Notes under the pieces: generated by a model
Told to the model about the DNA's origin: nothing
Seen by the model: the letters and a program-made list of their open reading frames with translations, nothing else
The model's database searches: none
NCBI GenBank assembly: GCA_000787465.1
Contig: JSYX01000471.1
Location: 1 to 27,873 of the forward strand
Length of the DNA stretch: 27,873 bases
Direction: 5' to 3'
Source: Thermomucor indicae-seudaticae
Taxonomy: Eukaryota; Mucoromycota; Mucoromycetes; Mucorales; Lichtheimiaceae
Position numbers and translations under genes: made by a program
In this document: positions 1 through 10,588 of the stretch, one piece after another
How positions within the stretch are numbered: the first letter of the stretch is position 1
Layout: each line of letters starts with the position of its first letter

Positions 1-131
1 GTCGTATCCGACATACATCTCTCACATATCACACCATCATACATCAGTCTAAGGGACCAATCGGGTAAACGTTGGGTTAGAGAAAGTCTGATACCAGTGT
101 CATCGTGGCGGTCCTTCCCGTGGAAACGTAG

Positions 132-1142
132 CGAACACTCGGCAGTTGCAGAAAAAAAAGCAAAAACGTTGCATGTCCTGCAATGCTTAAAGTGGAGTGC
201 CCTGTAAACGACCCGGGATATGTGATCACAACCCAGGCAGTAGAACATAAGAATCATACACCGGGAAGCTTGGAAGATGTTGCACACTTGAGACTGACTT
301 CTACCGAAGAACGAAAGATTGAAGAGATGCTTAAGAAGAGCGTCTCGATTAAAGATGTTCACGTGAATCTCCAGATAGAGGCACTTTCGGACAGAGGAAG
401 TCATACGCATTACGATGAGATCTATAATATACTCCAGAAAGTTAAAGTCCAAGCGTATCAGTTTGCACAAGATGAAATAGCGTCTGTGAAGCTACGGCTA
501 AGGAAGCTTTCTGAAGAGGACTTCATCATTTTCAACTATGAAAACGCTGCAGCATCTACGGCTCCGTTCGGCTTTGTATTTGCTTCGCCTAGGCAATGCG
601 AGCTTCTCAGCCAAGCTCGTTGGTTTTCAGTGGATGCAACATACAGCATCTCTGGTCGGACCAACCAAATCATGTACTCATTGGTGATACGACAAGACGT
701 AACCGGTATAGGTGTGCCTGTAGCCTATTTAAACACGAATAGTGAGAGTCTATCATCTATGCTTGGCTGGCTAACGTTTCTCAAAAGATACGGTATGCAG
801 CCAGCACAAATCACCATTGACTGCAGCATACCTGAAGTGGATGCCATCCAGGCTGTCTTTGGCAGAAATATGACGATTCAATGCTGCCTGTTCCGCCTCG
901 CTCACGCTTGGGGAAGACGGCTGAGAAAGAAAGTGTCAAGCACAGATGACAACGCCACTGATCGGGATACTCGTCTTTTCATCATTTGCTACTCTATGGT
1001 GCCAATCGTCGAAATTCGACGATTTTTGAAAAAAGTGCCGCTTTATTGTATACCACATTTTAGGACTTTCCCAACTACGAACAGCTTTTTATTCGTCGTT
1101 TTGGGGGAACCTTTATTTGCAGTCACATTTGTGGCGGAATAA
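132..1142 (+). pseudogene. MULE (Mutator-like) transposase remnant with FAR1/GCM1-type zinc finger
   Basis: An open frame runs from just after an in-frame stop at 129-131; the first ATG is at 183. Early residues carry a Cys/His pattern (a CPA motif, a later CP, then EHKNH) like the second half of the FAR1/WRKY-GCM1 zinc fingers that precede MULE transposases. The middle matches the MULE catalytic core: VDATYS with the first acidic residue, ITIDCSIPEVDAI with the second, then IQCCLFRLAHAW. The last motif normally reads C-x2-H, but here the histidine is arginine. After about codon 260 the similarity stops near a perfect palindrome and the rest looks unrelated. The first part of the zinc finger is missing or lies in an upstream exon. 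The changed residue and early break indicate a dead copy. What is seen is the motif set; inactivity is inferred. Confidence 0.75.
1004..1024. repeat. Perfect 21-base palindrome at the break in the transposase
   Basis: Ten-base arms (AATCGTCGAA and TTCGACGATT) are separated by one A. The five bases GTGCC occur at 999-1003 and again at 1035-1039, so the palindrome sits inside a 36-base stretch with direct repeats at its ends. It lies where transposase similarity ends and could be a footprint or end of an inserted element, or a hairpin. No second copy was seen in the window. Confidence 0.6.
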
Positions 1143-2753
1143 GGGTACCTCTGCTCTGTTCTGTTTTCCTGGTGTCTATTCCCTGCCCTCGTTCAGTCCG
1201 ACCAAAAGGACAAGTCTTCACCCATGTCTGTGCGATACCAATACCTTATTTCACGGTAAATAATGACCGAAATGAATAAAAGAAAGGAAACTTTGTTAAC
1301 CAGCAAATACTCTACAGGAACGGTGACATCTTATTTTCCGTTACTGTGGGTACACTTGCATACTTTGTCAATGAACGCGAGAATCCACGTGCACAGAATG
1401 GCAAAAGCTTAATGGAACTAGTAACCCGGTGGCGAAGAAGGACGATTGAGGAAAGAGAACGTCGAAAAGAAACAAGTCAACTATAGACCTTCCTTTGTTC
1501 GACTGTAATATTCCTGCTAGTTGGCAAACAGAAGCTGCTGGCTAGCTTGCCATGACCCTCATTGATGAACACAAAGTTCATTGCCCAAACGAAAGAATAA
1601 CTTCTTGAAAGGAAAAGAGAGGAGAACGTCAGCTGTAAACACCACCTTTGCCTTTTGCTTTTACTGAGGAAGATGTTGCATAAGCGAGGAGTCGTTTTCC
1701 CTTTCGCAATAAAGCCGTAATCAGCGCTGTCAAGTCTGTTATTTGGCGAACAATATCTTTTCTCTAGGCGATCATTTATTCGAGACGAATGAGATAGTGC
1801 TGGATCATTTACTGGAGACGTGTATATAGTGTCTCCGAATTGGACTTTCGTACACATATAAGCTGGGGTGGTTATGCTAAGTCCTTGACGCGCTGCTGCG
1901 TAGATGCAGCCATCTCTCGTCATCTTCAAGTCATTCTTTGAAGTGGCTGGGCTGGATGCATTCTTGTGGTCATTGCAGGTTGTTTTCAATGAGAGACGAC
2001 GGATCAAAGAGACCTTCCGTGATATTCTTGTACCAAGATTGGAAAAATGAGACGTTTCCCCTTTCGTCGTTAGCGTGATCCGAGGAAGTGCCCTCGTGAC
2101 ACAAGACGGCTCTCCACGTTGGAGGCGATCCCTTTTTGGTGCGGTCTCGGGTAAACATCCGTGACGAAACGGTTTTGTTAAGTCTTGTGCGGTACTTGCA
2201 CAATATCTAATATATATGCCGCGGTTAAGTCCACATGTAGCCCATCAATGGGTGCGCGGTGTATTCAGGACATGATGCCATTTGTCCATTCGAGCAGTCC
2301 CTGACGAGCGGTTATATGCCTATTAGCTGGTGGATATAAGTCGGTCGCTTTACTGAGGTCACATGGCATCTTAGAGATCGATCTCGTTGCCTTCTTTTTA
2401 GTTAATTTTTAGCCTAATGGATTCCTTGAAGCAGTTAAATTCTGCGAAACGAGAGAAACCCTTCTTAGTTCGGTTCGGGTACTGAACACTCTTACGGGAA
2501 AAATTGAACCGTCAATTTTCCAAATGGAAGTCTGGGTTTCAGGCACACGAATCCCAAGAACGTCAACACAGAGACAGAGCGTATCCATCCAATAAAATAG
2601 TCAGGAACCGAACGGATCATCTTCATATGAAGCCGAAAGTGGCAAGGGGAGTGTGGAGAGGAGAACATCGAGAAGGAAAGTTCGCCTGTTGTGTTACTCC
2701 CTCCTCTCGACGCAAAGGCTAAAACCCCTTCTCTATGTAGAGGGTGTCCCTTT
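1143..2753. other. Gene-poor stretch, no recognised gene
   Basis: Open frames on the minus strand at 1477-2007 and 1970-2203 show no known motif, no signal peptide and no splice-site structure that would extend them. The stretch probably holds further decayed mobile-element DNA next to the transposase remnant, but nothing diagnostic is visible. Confidence 0.4.
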
Positions 2754-2818
2754 TCTCCCTTTCCTCAACCCGCCTCCCCTCTCTCTCTTCTTCTTTTTCT
2801 CTTTCCTTTCAACAATTC
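2754..2818 (+). promoter_or_regulatory. Pyrimidine-rich leader upstream of the secreted-protein gene
   Basis: About 60 bases of almost pure C and T run up to the ATG at 2819. Such CT blocks are common just upstream of start codons in fungal genes and often mark transcription start regions. The position supports 2819 as the real start rather than the earlier in-frame ATG at 2744. Confidence 0.5.
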
Positions 2819-3685
2819 ATGTTCGCCGCTCGGATATCCATTCTTGCTCTTTACTGTTTTCTATTTATTAGAACCATTCGCGCCATCGAATCAACTAGGT
2901 ATGGTCGTCAGACCGTTCTTGGACGTGTATCGACTAGTACCACCACCTCCTCCGCCTCGGTTAACAACGACGACAATCAGCCGCCTTCTTCAACCATCTA
3001 TGTTGATGCAATCGTCCTTACCAATGCATTAAGCGAATACTATGAGAACATCGTTGATCAGGTCATGGCTTCATTGACCCAAGATATCGTATCTTCTGCA
3101 CCCCGTACTTTCACCGCTCTACATCATACACGATCCACTACCACCGATCATCATGGTATACATATATCCATATTTGCATGAAAGTCCCTTTACGATAAGC
3201 TAACAATCTTGTTTAAAAAAGAGCAAGAATGTTCGGATCAGACACCGCTCGATTCCTTTACGCGTGCACTCCATGATCACCTTAATCTCATGCGCACCAA
3301 TCTCCTATCATCCATTCGCCCCCTAGTGGAATCCAATCTATTACCACCACCAAGCACCACTACTACTGATAGAGTTGGTAGCAGCAGTAAACCCGTCATG
3401 ATAAGCAGTATTAGCCAGCTCTCGGACGATAACATCTTGTTAGCCCTCAACCGTCACCTCGGATTCCAACTGGGACTCATTGTCAATGCCGACGAAGCAG
3501 CCGATATCATTATCAGTCAGTCCTTGCCGCCACAATCCTCAACAACAACCATCGATAGGAAGGTCATGGTCGAATGGTTACGGTCTTGGTTGTCTAGTAT
3601 CGATCCCATTCTGAGGATCGAGTTTGATCAACGAGTTCAGGATGCCACTCAATCCATTCTCGAGGACTTTTTAGTCGATGAATAA
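2819..3685 (+). CDS. Small secreted protein of unknown function (two exons)
   Basis: Exons are 2819-3155 and 3222-3685, giving 266 residues. The intron has a GTATAC donor, a CTAAC branch point and an AAAAAAG acceptor, and both sides share phase 1 (split codon g|ag). The protein starts MFAARISILALYCFLFIRTI, a good signal peptide with probable cleavage after about residue 22. A Ser/Thr-rich stretch and a region of mixed helices follow, with a short Ser/Thr/Pro linker in exon 2. No membrane anchor or catalytic motif is seen after the signal peptide. I do not recognise the family. Secretion is inferred from the N-terminus; a role at the cell surface or wall is only possible. The gene ends 71 bases before the ATG of ATG10 on the same strand. 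Confidence 0.72.
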
Positions 3686-3756
3686 GTACAGCAATTAATT
3701 TTAACCTTCTTTTTGTATATACCTCTTCTACTTCTTCATAGCAAGAAAGAAATACA

Positions 3757-4508
3757 ATGCCTGTTATCATTCGAAACAGAAATGAATTTCTTCAAGCCGT
3801 GAAACAATTCTTACGTGATGTTGAGAACTGTCCTGTTGAGACACAATGGCACTTGTCGATCCATCCAAAGGTTTGGCCCCCTCCCATTGAACCCTTGTAA
3901 CCCGGTGCGCATACAACAGAACTCGTGGGTGACATCTTTGGTGTACATAGACCAGATATGCGTACATTTGGCGCAAGCAACTTGTGCAGATGCCCGTAAT
4001 CAACCAACAAGAATCTGATTGGGACATTGATCTACCTGAACATGTCCACGACCCAGCCGACGCAAATCCATTGGCCGCCGCCAACATTTATACCCTTGAA
4101 CATCACATTGTCTACTCTCCAAGTTATCAAGTACCTGTTCTCTATTTCAACGTCTACGATTCCAGTAAGTCCTTCGTACTCCTCTATTTCCTGCCTCTTC
4201 TCTCGTCCTTAAGCACTAAGCGGGAAAAAGGTGGCTCCGTTCTACCCTGGGAACAAGTGGACCGTTTCCTCCGCGTAGCACGTGGATCATTGTCATCCCA
4301 GCAGGCTATCATATCACAGACCGAACATCCGATTCTTGGCTTACCATTCTTTTACATTCATCCATGCGAAACCCAACGCCTCTTGAAGACACTGGCCATT
4401 CAACAACTCACCACAAGCAATTTTATCAAAGTCTGGTTATCATTCATTGGGCCCGAAGCCTTCTGTAACATTTCCTTTCGACTCTTTTCCGGAAAGCAGA
4501 CAGAATAA
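3757..4508 (+). CDS. ATG10: Ubiquitin-like-conjugating enzyme ATG10 (three exons)
   Basis: ATG10 is the E2-like enzyme that carries ATG12 from ATG7 to ATG5 during autophagosome formation. The family signature is clear in the last exons: HHIVYSPSYQVPVLYF, then EHPILGLPFFYIHPC with the catalytic cysteine (about Cys162), then WLSFIGPEAF. Exon 3 is 4231-4508. Intron 2 is 4165-4230 with a perfect GTAAGT donor and matching phase 1. Intron 1 is less certain: 3897-3955 (GTAACC donor, 208-residue protein) or 3871-3950 (GTTTGG donor, 201 residues). Both keep the frame into YAYIWRKQL. The length fits the family. There are only 71 bases between the upstream stop and this ATG, so its promoter must lie in or very near the preceding gene. 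The gene converges on the zinc-knuckle gene with 73 bases between stops. Confidence 0.93.
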
Positions 4509-4581
4509 TATAATAGCGACAATAAGGGAGGAGGATCACGCATACACATAGAAACAGAAAGTAAAGGGAAGACATGAAGGC

Positions 4582-6646
4582 TTAGATGCCATCTACAAGG
4601 ACATAGTCATTCAGACTATGGTACAGTCGTCGGGAAGAAGAAGAAGAATCTGTGATATTGGTTGTCGTTTGTAAGGAACAATCTTTTGCCCAATGCCCAC
4701 GTTGACTGCACACCCGACAAAGTGCCACTTCAGTCAGATCTCTCGGAAGCCCGGCGTCAGCCAATCGCTCATAATTTTGCTCGGCTGTAAGCGGCACGCC
4801 AGGGCAACAATACATTTGGTCAGCATTCAGAGCCACCGCCGTGTACCGACGGCGATGGCGACCCTGCAAATCCACGAGGATTGTCGTGTTGGGTATCTCT
4901 TGGTCTATGGCAACCAATTGAAGTCCTCCTACTGCAGTACTACTACTGCTGGCTGCTAATTTGCGTGCGATGCTTTGTAATGTGTCTGAAGGTTGGGATT
5001 TAGAATATACCGCAAGGGCATCCATAAAGGCTGCTGCTGCTGCTGCTGCGGTCTTTTGTCGTTGCCGACTCGCATGGATCAACTGTATCCAAGCATCCTG
5101 TGGGTGGAGAAGCGGTATGAACGGGCAGTCTCGAGCAACCCAATGAGTGCCGGCACCGCAATACCGGCATCCTATATTTCCATTCTGCATCATGTTTTGC
5201 AGCAGCTGTGAGTTGGCGATCAAAACCTCCATACCATCCATGCTGCTTGTTGTTGTCCTCCAGGAACCTTTGGCTCCATATGTGTCGTTGTGGCAGGTAT
5301 GACGCTTAGAGGAAAGGAAGGATACCTCTTCTTCATCTACTACTCTCATGATGCTTGCGAAACGTTCTTCTAGCCCGTGCAACATGTTGCCGCCATCTGC
5401 ATAATTCCATCTCCGGAACTCTGTTGGGAACTGCGTGAAACTGCCCCTTCGCTGTTGCAGAATAGGTGACCAAAGTGAAGGAAGGGCTTGGAAAATGTGG
5501 TCGGGTTATTTATCTACTAGAGAAATCCGTAGAAGAACGGACGGGTGTCTTACCTGCTTCCATTGTCCATGGTTGCGAGGAACGTATTGGTGTAGCATCT
5601 AATGGAGGACAGAGTGTCTTAGGACGAGGTGTGTCGGTCAACTCTCGAGCATCATTATAAGGATTGCTTGATTGCGTCATCCTAGATGCATACTGGTTTC
5701 CTGGCAAAGGCTGTCGGAATTGTTGCTCGATAATAGGTAATGGGTAGTGCTCTGGAATCTCACGTTCATCTTTTCGTTAGAGTAGCAATGGTCAGCCAAT
5801 GGTTAGTTAGTAGATAGACTCCCTTGTACGTAAACAAAGATAGATACCAGTACCGTCATTAGGAAACAAATGCGCGTTGAAATCCCTTTCAGAATAGAAA
5901 GGCCGATATCGTGGAGGAGGAGCAGGATTATGATGATTGAAAGAAGATATCAAAGTAGGAGGAGGAGGAGGCGAAGCAGATAGCGGCGCAGTTCTTTGCG
6001 TGGTGGTCTTTTTGGCAGTACTGTCGTCCTGTGCTTTCGCTGTGGATAGAGTTGTCGTCGTTGTTGTTGTGGAATCATCCGACGTTTCTTCAAAGTCCTG
6101 GACCCATGGTACGTCTTTCTTCCATGCGTCTTCGTCTTGTTTCTGTGCATTGATGTAACAAGAATAGTCGCTTAGACATTCTGCAGTCTGATCCCATTCT
6201 ATGACGCGCTCTGGTTTGACTTCATCCCATCCGCCAGGCGCAGGCGGAATGGGTTTGAAGTCACCAGGTTTTTTGTATCTCATAAATAATGCAATTTCAT
6301 CTGTTCGGACAACAGCCTGGTGCTGCTTTGATTGATTGCCGTTATCGCGATTTCTGGTGTTAAAGGTTTTGCGGTTCTGATTGGAGGCGCTTGCACGTTT
6401 GTTATGTCCAGCTGACCGCCATGAACGCCTGTGAGTGTTGCGTTTCTGCTGGTTATCATTGAACTGCATCAACTCTGAATCCGTCGTCCTAGGCGCCGCC
6501 GCCGCCGTCGTCGTCGTCTCGTTCTCAGAACCTGAAGTTTTCCCCGTCTTTACACTGTCACTCTCGCCGTCGCAAGCATTCTGCTGTCGTTCCTGCTGGA
6601 AGTCAAGGCTGCGTTGGTTACACCATAACCACACATCCGGAACCAT
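4582..6646 (-). CDS. Zinc-knuckle protein, probable RNA-binding, unknown family (three exons)
   Basis: Exons are 6646-5848, 5769-5554 and 5420-4582, giving 617 residues; all joins keep phase. The start at 6646 is chosen because a TATATAAA box lies 55 bases upstream. An ATG at 6781 is in frame but lies beyond that box. The N-terminal third is polar, disordered and basic (Asn, Arg, Thr and Lys-rich), then comes a conserved-looking block around KKPGDFKPIPPAPGGWDEV, then Pro-rich segments. Exon 3 carries two CCHC knuckles: residues 423-437, C-x2-C-x4-H-x5-C (one residue longer than usual), and residues 573-586, canonical C-x2-C-x4-H-x4-C. Between them is a poly-alanine run. CCHC knuckles usually bind single-stranded RNA or DNA. 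I do not recognise the family; the intron 1 donor could also be six bases upstream (exon end 5854). Confidence 0.8.
5031..5049. repeat. CTG/GCA trinucleotide run coding for poly-alanine
   Basis: About six CTG units on the plus strand read as GCA/GCT alanine codons in the minus-strand zinc-knuckle gene. The run lies inside coding sequence, so length changes would alter only the alanine tract. Confidence 0.8.
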
Positions 6647-6700
6647 TTCCCTCCGTGGGCTTTTCCCATGGCATGGCGGATAATGCTCCTGATGACCGCC

Positions 6701-6708
6701 TTTATATA
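6701..6708 (-). promoter_or_regulatory. TATA box of the zinc-knuckle gene
   Basis: The minus strand reads TATATAAA here, 55 bases before the chosen ATG at 6646. This spacing would place the transcript start roughly 25-30 bases before the ATG. Confidence 0.5.
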
Positions 6709-8944
6709 CATAAACACAATACGTTGGAAAGGTTAAACAACGTGCAAGTCCTCTTGGGAATAAATACGCTATATATGGCACATTACTTGGAGAGAGTAAT
6801 GCTTCACGATGCGGACGCTCTGTTGGAAAAGGGAAAAAAGAAACATCAATTCTGTCAGTGTCCCGAACTCAGTTTGAGAAAACGCGAGTGCGCGCGGGTG
6901 AGTTCGTACCAATATCAGGATAACCGTGATCGGACGAAGCTGTGCAAAAGTCGTTCAAGGAAAAGGCATTGGAGTTCATGGTCTTTATGGGACTTGAAGA
7001 AGTAAAACCGGAAGAGAGCGTGTGTCTGGAGAAGGACCGTGCAGGGTTGGAGGGGAGGGGGAAAAGGGAGAAAAGGAAGGACACTGAGCCAAGCAAACGT
7101 ACATGACCTTTAGCTTGATACGAAAACTTTAAAGACACGATGCAGGGGGAGACAAAGGAAGTGTTTACGTTACGTCGTCCAAACAATCCGTATAAACATA
7201 TGCTGGAATATCAACGCTCAAAAAAGAGTGCATCGAAGATTGCTAACGGCTCATCCTTATGGCTTGGACCATTGTCACGGTCTTATAGGTCGGTCATAAA
7301 CACTGACCAGAAAGACAACCATCGACAATTTGAACATGACTGAGACTGGCGACATTTCTTGGAAGAGATATCTGAATGTAGCAGTTGGTTTACAATCAAC
7401 CCCAGCAGAACTGTTCATTAAAGGGAGAAGTGACGACAGTAAGGAGCGCGTGTACTTAAACTCTGCGCTCAAGTTTTCTTTGAGCACGATAAGGATACAC
7501 ACGGACCCGAAAACGGGTAGCCATATAACCTGAAACGCCCAGATGTCACAGAAAGCTAGAATCCCAGATGGACTGGATGGAAGGCATAGACAGCCCTTAG
7601 GCGATCCCTTCGTGTAATCTTGGCCAGATACATGTGGACAGGATGAAAAGCATAGCAAGCCAACACACGGTCCATCCAAGAGACAAGCATATGCCGTCAC
7701 TTTATATTTACTGATACTTTTAGCGGGAAAACCTTCAATTTGCGAGTTTACTGATTCAACCACTGTATTACCCTAAGCAATATATGATCAGTGCTTAAAA
7801 TGCCACTTATGGGGATGCGTCTCATCTAGCCATCTGTACATGGCTTTCGAGCTACCTACTGATTCAGTTACTGACGTCAAACCTGGGCAGATAGATCGAA
7901 TACCGATCATACTAACTAAAAGGACCTTTCTACAAAAGTGTCAATCCATCTTCAAGCTGCGTCTGTGCTCGACACATTGTCCCAGCCATTGCAGATGGAT
8001 AATAGAAGGAGGTGAGACAGCAATAAAGGATATCATTTCATTTCCGCGAATTTCATGTCCGTCTCTTTTATGTCGTTTTGATCCCTGATGAGTTGTGCCA
8101 CAGCACTGGAATCTCGCTTTTATGTACTGCCAGTGCAGAATCTAGCGTCGAATAAACCGTCGAAACGATGCGGTTTTGCGTAGCTATCACTGATGACATA
8201 TTCAATGTTAGAACGGCAGCCGAGCAAGTACATATACATCAATGCTCTAGGCTATGTCATATCACTGATGTACATTGGGCGCTCGATATGACGTTCACGC
8301 CTGAAAACGCCGGAAGTGGACGTGATGTCGAATTACAGTTCCGGCACATCGTCCAACGTAACTGGAAACTTCCTGCATCACTTGCAGTTATCCTTATGGT
8401 CTGAGAGTGCGCAATTCGGTACAGTAGAAATATTACGAATTCCAGAAGAATGGCTCTTATTAACCATGAAGACGAAAAACGAAACGGAAGCACCATAGAA
8501 TAAAGATGCCTCAAGTTATGTTCCATGTATTATCCTACCTTGTACTTCTCATCCAGTATACAAATAGACACACTCGATGCCGTTCTCGCTACTCATATCC
8601 ATCCTTTTGAATGCTGTATTCGAAAACGCAGGCTTCTTTTGCACCAATACGTGAACGCCAATTCCATGTTCCAAACGACTGCGACAGTCCCAGATTTTCC
8701 GAGAGGATCTTGGAGAATCATAGGCATTCGTAGTTAAGGCCACGGCACTCATCCTTTGAGAATTAAGATCACGGGGAAATCGAGTGTACAATGTCCGCGC
8801 AATATAACGAACATCTTGGCAACAAAGAGACGTGCTTGCTCTGCGTGCCACAGATCCTTTATGCTGACTTTTAAAACTGAGGGATTCAAGTGCAGATAAG
8901 AGAACGGGGCACCATTGTTTCATGCCGATAACAGCAAGCAGCTC
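6709..8944. other. Long spacer between divergent zinc-knuckle and syntaxin genes
   Basis: No known domain is visible in about 2.2 kb. Open frames at 7275-7763 (minus), 7330-7533 (plus), 7840-8088 (plus) and 8549-9085 (minus) are short to moderate, lack motifs and do not link through plausible introns. The last overlaps the first exon of the syntaxin gene on the opposite strand. The stretch must contain the promoters of both flanking genes. It could also hold old transposon debris, but no terminal repeats were found. Confidence 0.4.
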
Positions 8945-10146
8945 ATGTCTTTCAACGACCTTGAACAGGGATTCGGCGTAGGCGACGCGCCTCGAGGAAA
9001 CAGCAGTAGCCGCAGTAACAGAGCGTTTTCTTCGGGTAAATAACAGAAGTCTCCTATATATAAATCGCCATACAATGTCTCTCATTCCTATATACCTGAC
9101 ATGCAGACGACGAAGACCGAGAGTACAAGGCGCTTACCCAGCGAGTGTCACAACAAGTCTTTACAATCAACGGAAATATTACAAGTATCGAACGACTTGT
9201 GAGTTTCCTTGGCACTCCTCGAGATACCACCGATGTTCGAAATAAATTGTAAAGCCCATTCATTTTCTTGACCATGCCAAGAACCGCGGGAATTTGATCG
9301 CTTTTTCCTTTTTCTTCCCAGACACGATGTAACAGAAGCCACCAGAGAACTCATTAAAGACTCGACGAACGATATCAAAGCACTTGCTCAAATCCAAACA
9401 CTAGACTCTAAAAAGGCTGTAAGCATCTGGAGAACAAAAGCCGGATCACAAGGAAGGTATTCATCAATATTACACATACATAGAGGCAACGTAAACTAGA
9501 GCAGCAGAAACTATCCAAAGACTTTCAAAAAGTTCTCGGTGAATTTCAGAAAATCCAAAGGATTTCGGCAAGCAAGCAACGGGAATATGTAGACAAGGCA
9601 AAGGCTACCACTGCGATGCTTCAATCTCAGGCAGCGTAAGCACGAGAATTAATCGAGTTAGAACAAGGAACGGTAGAGGAGCTCATTGTTGGGGCCTAGA
9701 ATGGAAGAGGAACGTGTCCAGCAGCAAGCCGATGTGGACGACGTTCAAAGACGGCTGCAACTTCAATCACTGGATAACGAAATAGAGTATAATGAAGTCC
9801 TTATTGCCGAACGAGAAGGAGAGATTCAAGGCATTGAACAAGGAATCACTGAACTCAACGAAATTTTCCGGGACCTGGGCATGCTTGTGAATGAACAAGA
9901 GAGCGGCATCCGTACGTTTTATAACTCTTCTTTCTTTTTGGAGTAGCGCCTAATCTTGTCTATATATTTCTAGAGAGCATCTATGGGAACGTGCTAAACA
10001 TTGCACAGAACACTCGGCAAGCTGCTGACGAGTTGACCGTCGCCAATCGCCACCAGAAAAACGCACGAAAAAACATGTGCTGTCTCCTATTAATTGTTAC
10101 AGCTGTCGCATGTGTATTGGCGTTAATTATTGTCGCTGCAAAGTAA
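8945..10146 (+). CDS. Qa-SNARE, Pep12/syntaxin-7 type (six exons)
   Basis: This endosomal or vacuolar t-SNARE drives fusion of transport vesicles with the endosome/vacuole. Exons are 8945-9035, 9107-9248, 9322-9418, 9484-9635, 9700-9911 and 9974-10146, giving 288 residues, all in phase. The start MSFNDLE is typical of the family. The N-terminal Habc domain contains QVFTINGNITSIERLVSFLG. A linker with RKLEQQKLSKDFQKVL leads to the SNARE motif, about residues 190-250, with EIFRDLGMLVNEQ and the zero-layer glutamine at about 227. A C-terminal membrane anchor, about 264-287, ends at AAK. Two introns contain in-frame stops and must be removed. In intron 3 (9419-9483) the donor gctGTAAGC gives the best join to RQRKLEQQ. 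I cannot separate a Pep12 from a Vam3 role by sequence alone. Confidence 0.95.
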
Positions 10147-10588
10147 TGGGGGAGTGGTTTCGTTGATGAAATACTATTACTATCATTATACCTGTAACCT
10201 GCGGATGGTTTGATCCAGAATATTCATAAAAAGAGCTTTCCATCATTGTAAAGGATCGACGCGCTTTCCATTGTTGTAGAAGGATTAACGCGCAAACGTT
10301 TCGTAAAAAGCTGTTTTGTCTACCAGGCATTCACGTCGCGTATTTCTTGCTTTGCAACATTATCATGACACCCCGTGTGGAGGCACTGGATGAATAAATG
10401 ACCTCATGAACGCGTATTATCCTTTACTGTATGGCATGACACCAATGTAAATCAATCTGTCTGCCTAGTAGTAACCGCTTAGCGGTAGTCAGGAGTGGTC
10501 CTTTCTTATTACAAAACAAACCACAGCCAAGAAATTGATCGTTATTAGATTAAATAATCAGGAAAGAAATACAGTACATATATATGCG
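10147..10588. other. Spacer between convergent syntaxin and ZNF277 genes
   Basis: This holds the two 3' untranslated regions. Apart from a polyadenylation signal on the plus strand nothing is recognisable, and open frames are short. Confidence 0.6.
10393..10398 (+). terminator. Polyadenylation signal AATAAA of the syntaxin gene
   Basis: A canonical AATAAA lies 247 bases after the syntaxin stop codon and before the end of the convergent ZNF277 gene. It is the only canonical copy on the plus strand that I noticed in this spacer. Confidence 0.5.

Noticed and set aside
1477..2203. Two overlapping minus-strand open frames of 176 and 77 codons
   Set aside because: No motif, no plausible intron joining them, and composition like non-coding DNA.
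7275..7763. Minus-strand open frame of 162 codons
   Set aside because: Cys- and Ser-rich but without a recognisable domain or splice structure; the plus strand has comparable open frames in the same place.
8549..9085. Minus-strand open frame of 178 codons
   Set aside because: It covers exon 1 of the syntaxin gene on the other strand and has no domain of its own.
9636..9699. Apparent nonsense and frameshift in the syntaxin SNARE region
   Set aside because: A normal GTAAGC...CTAG intron removes the stop and restores the frame exactly.
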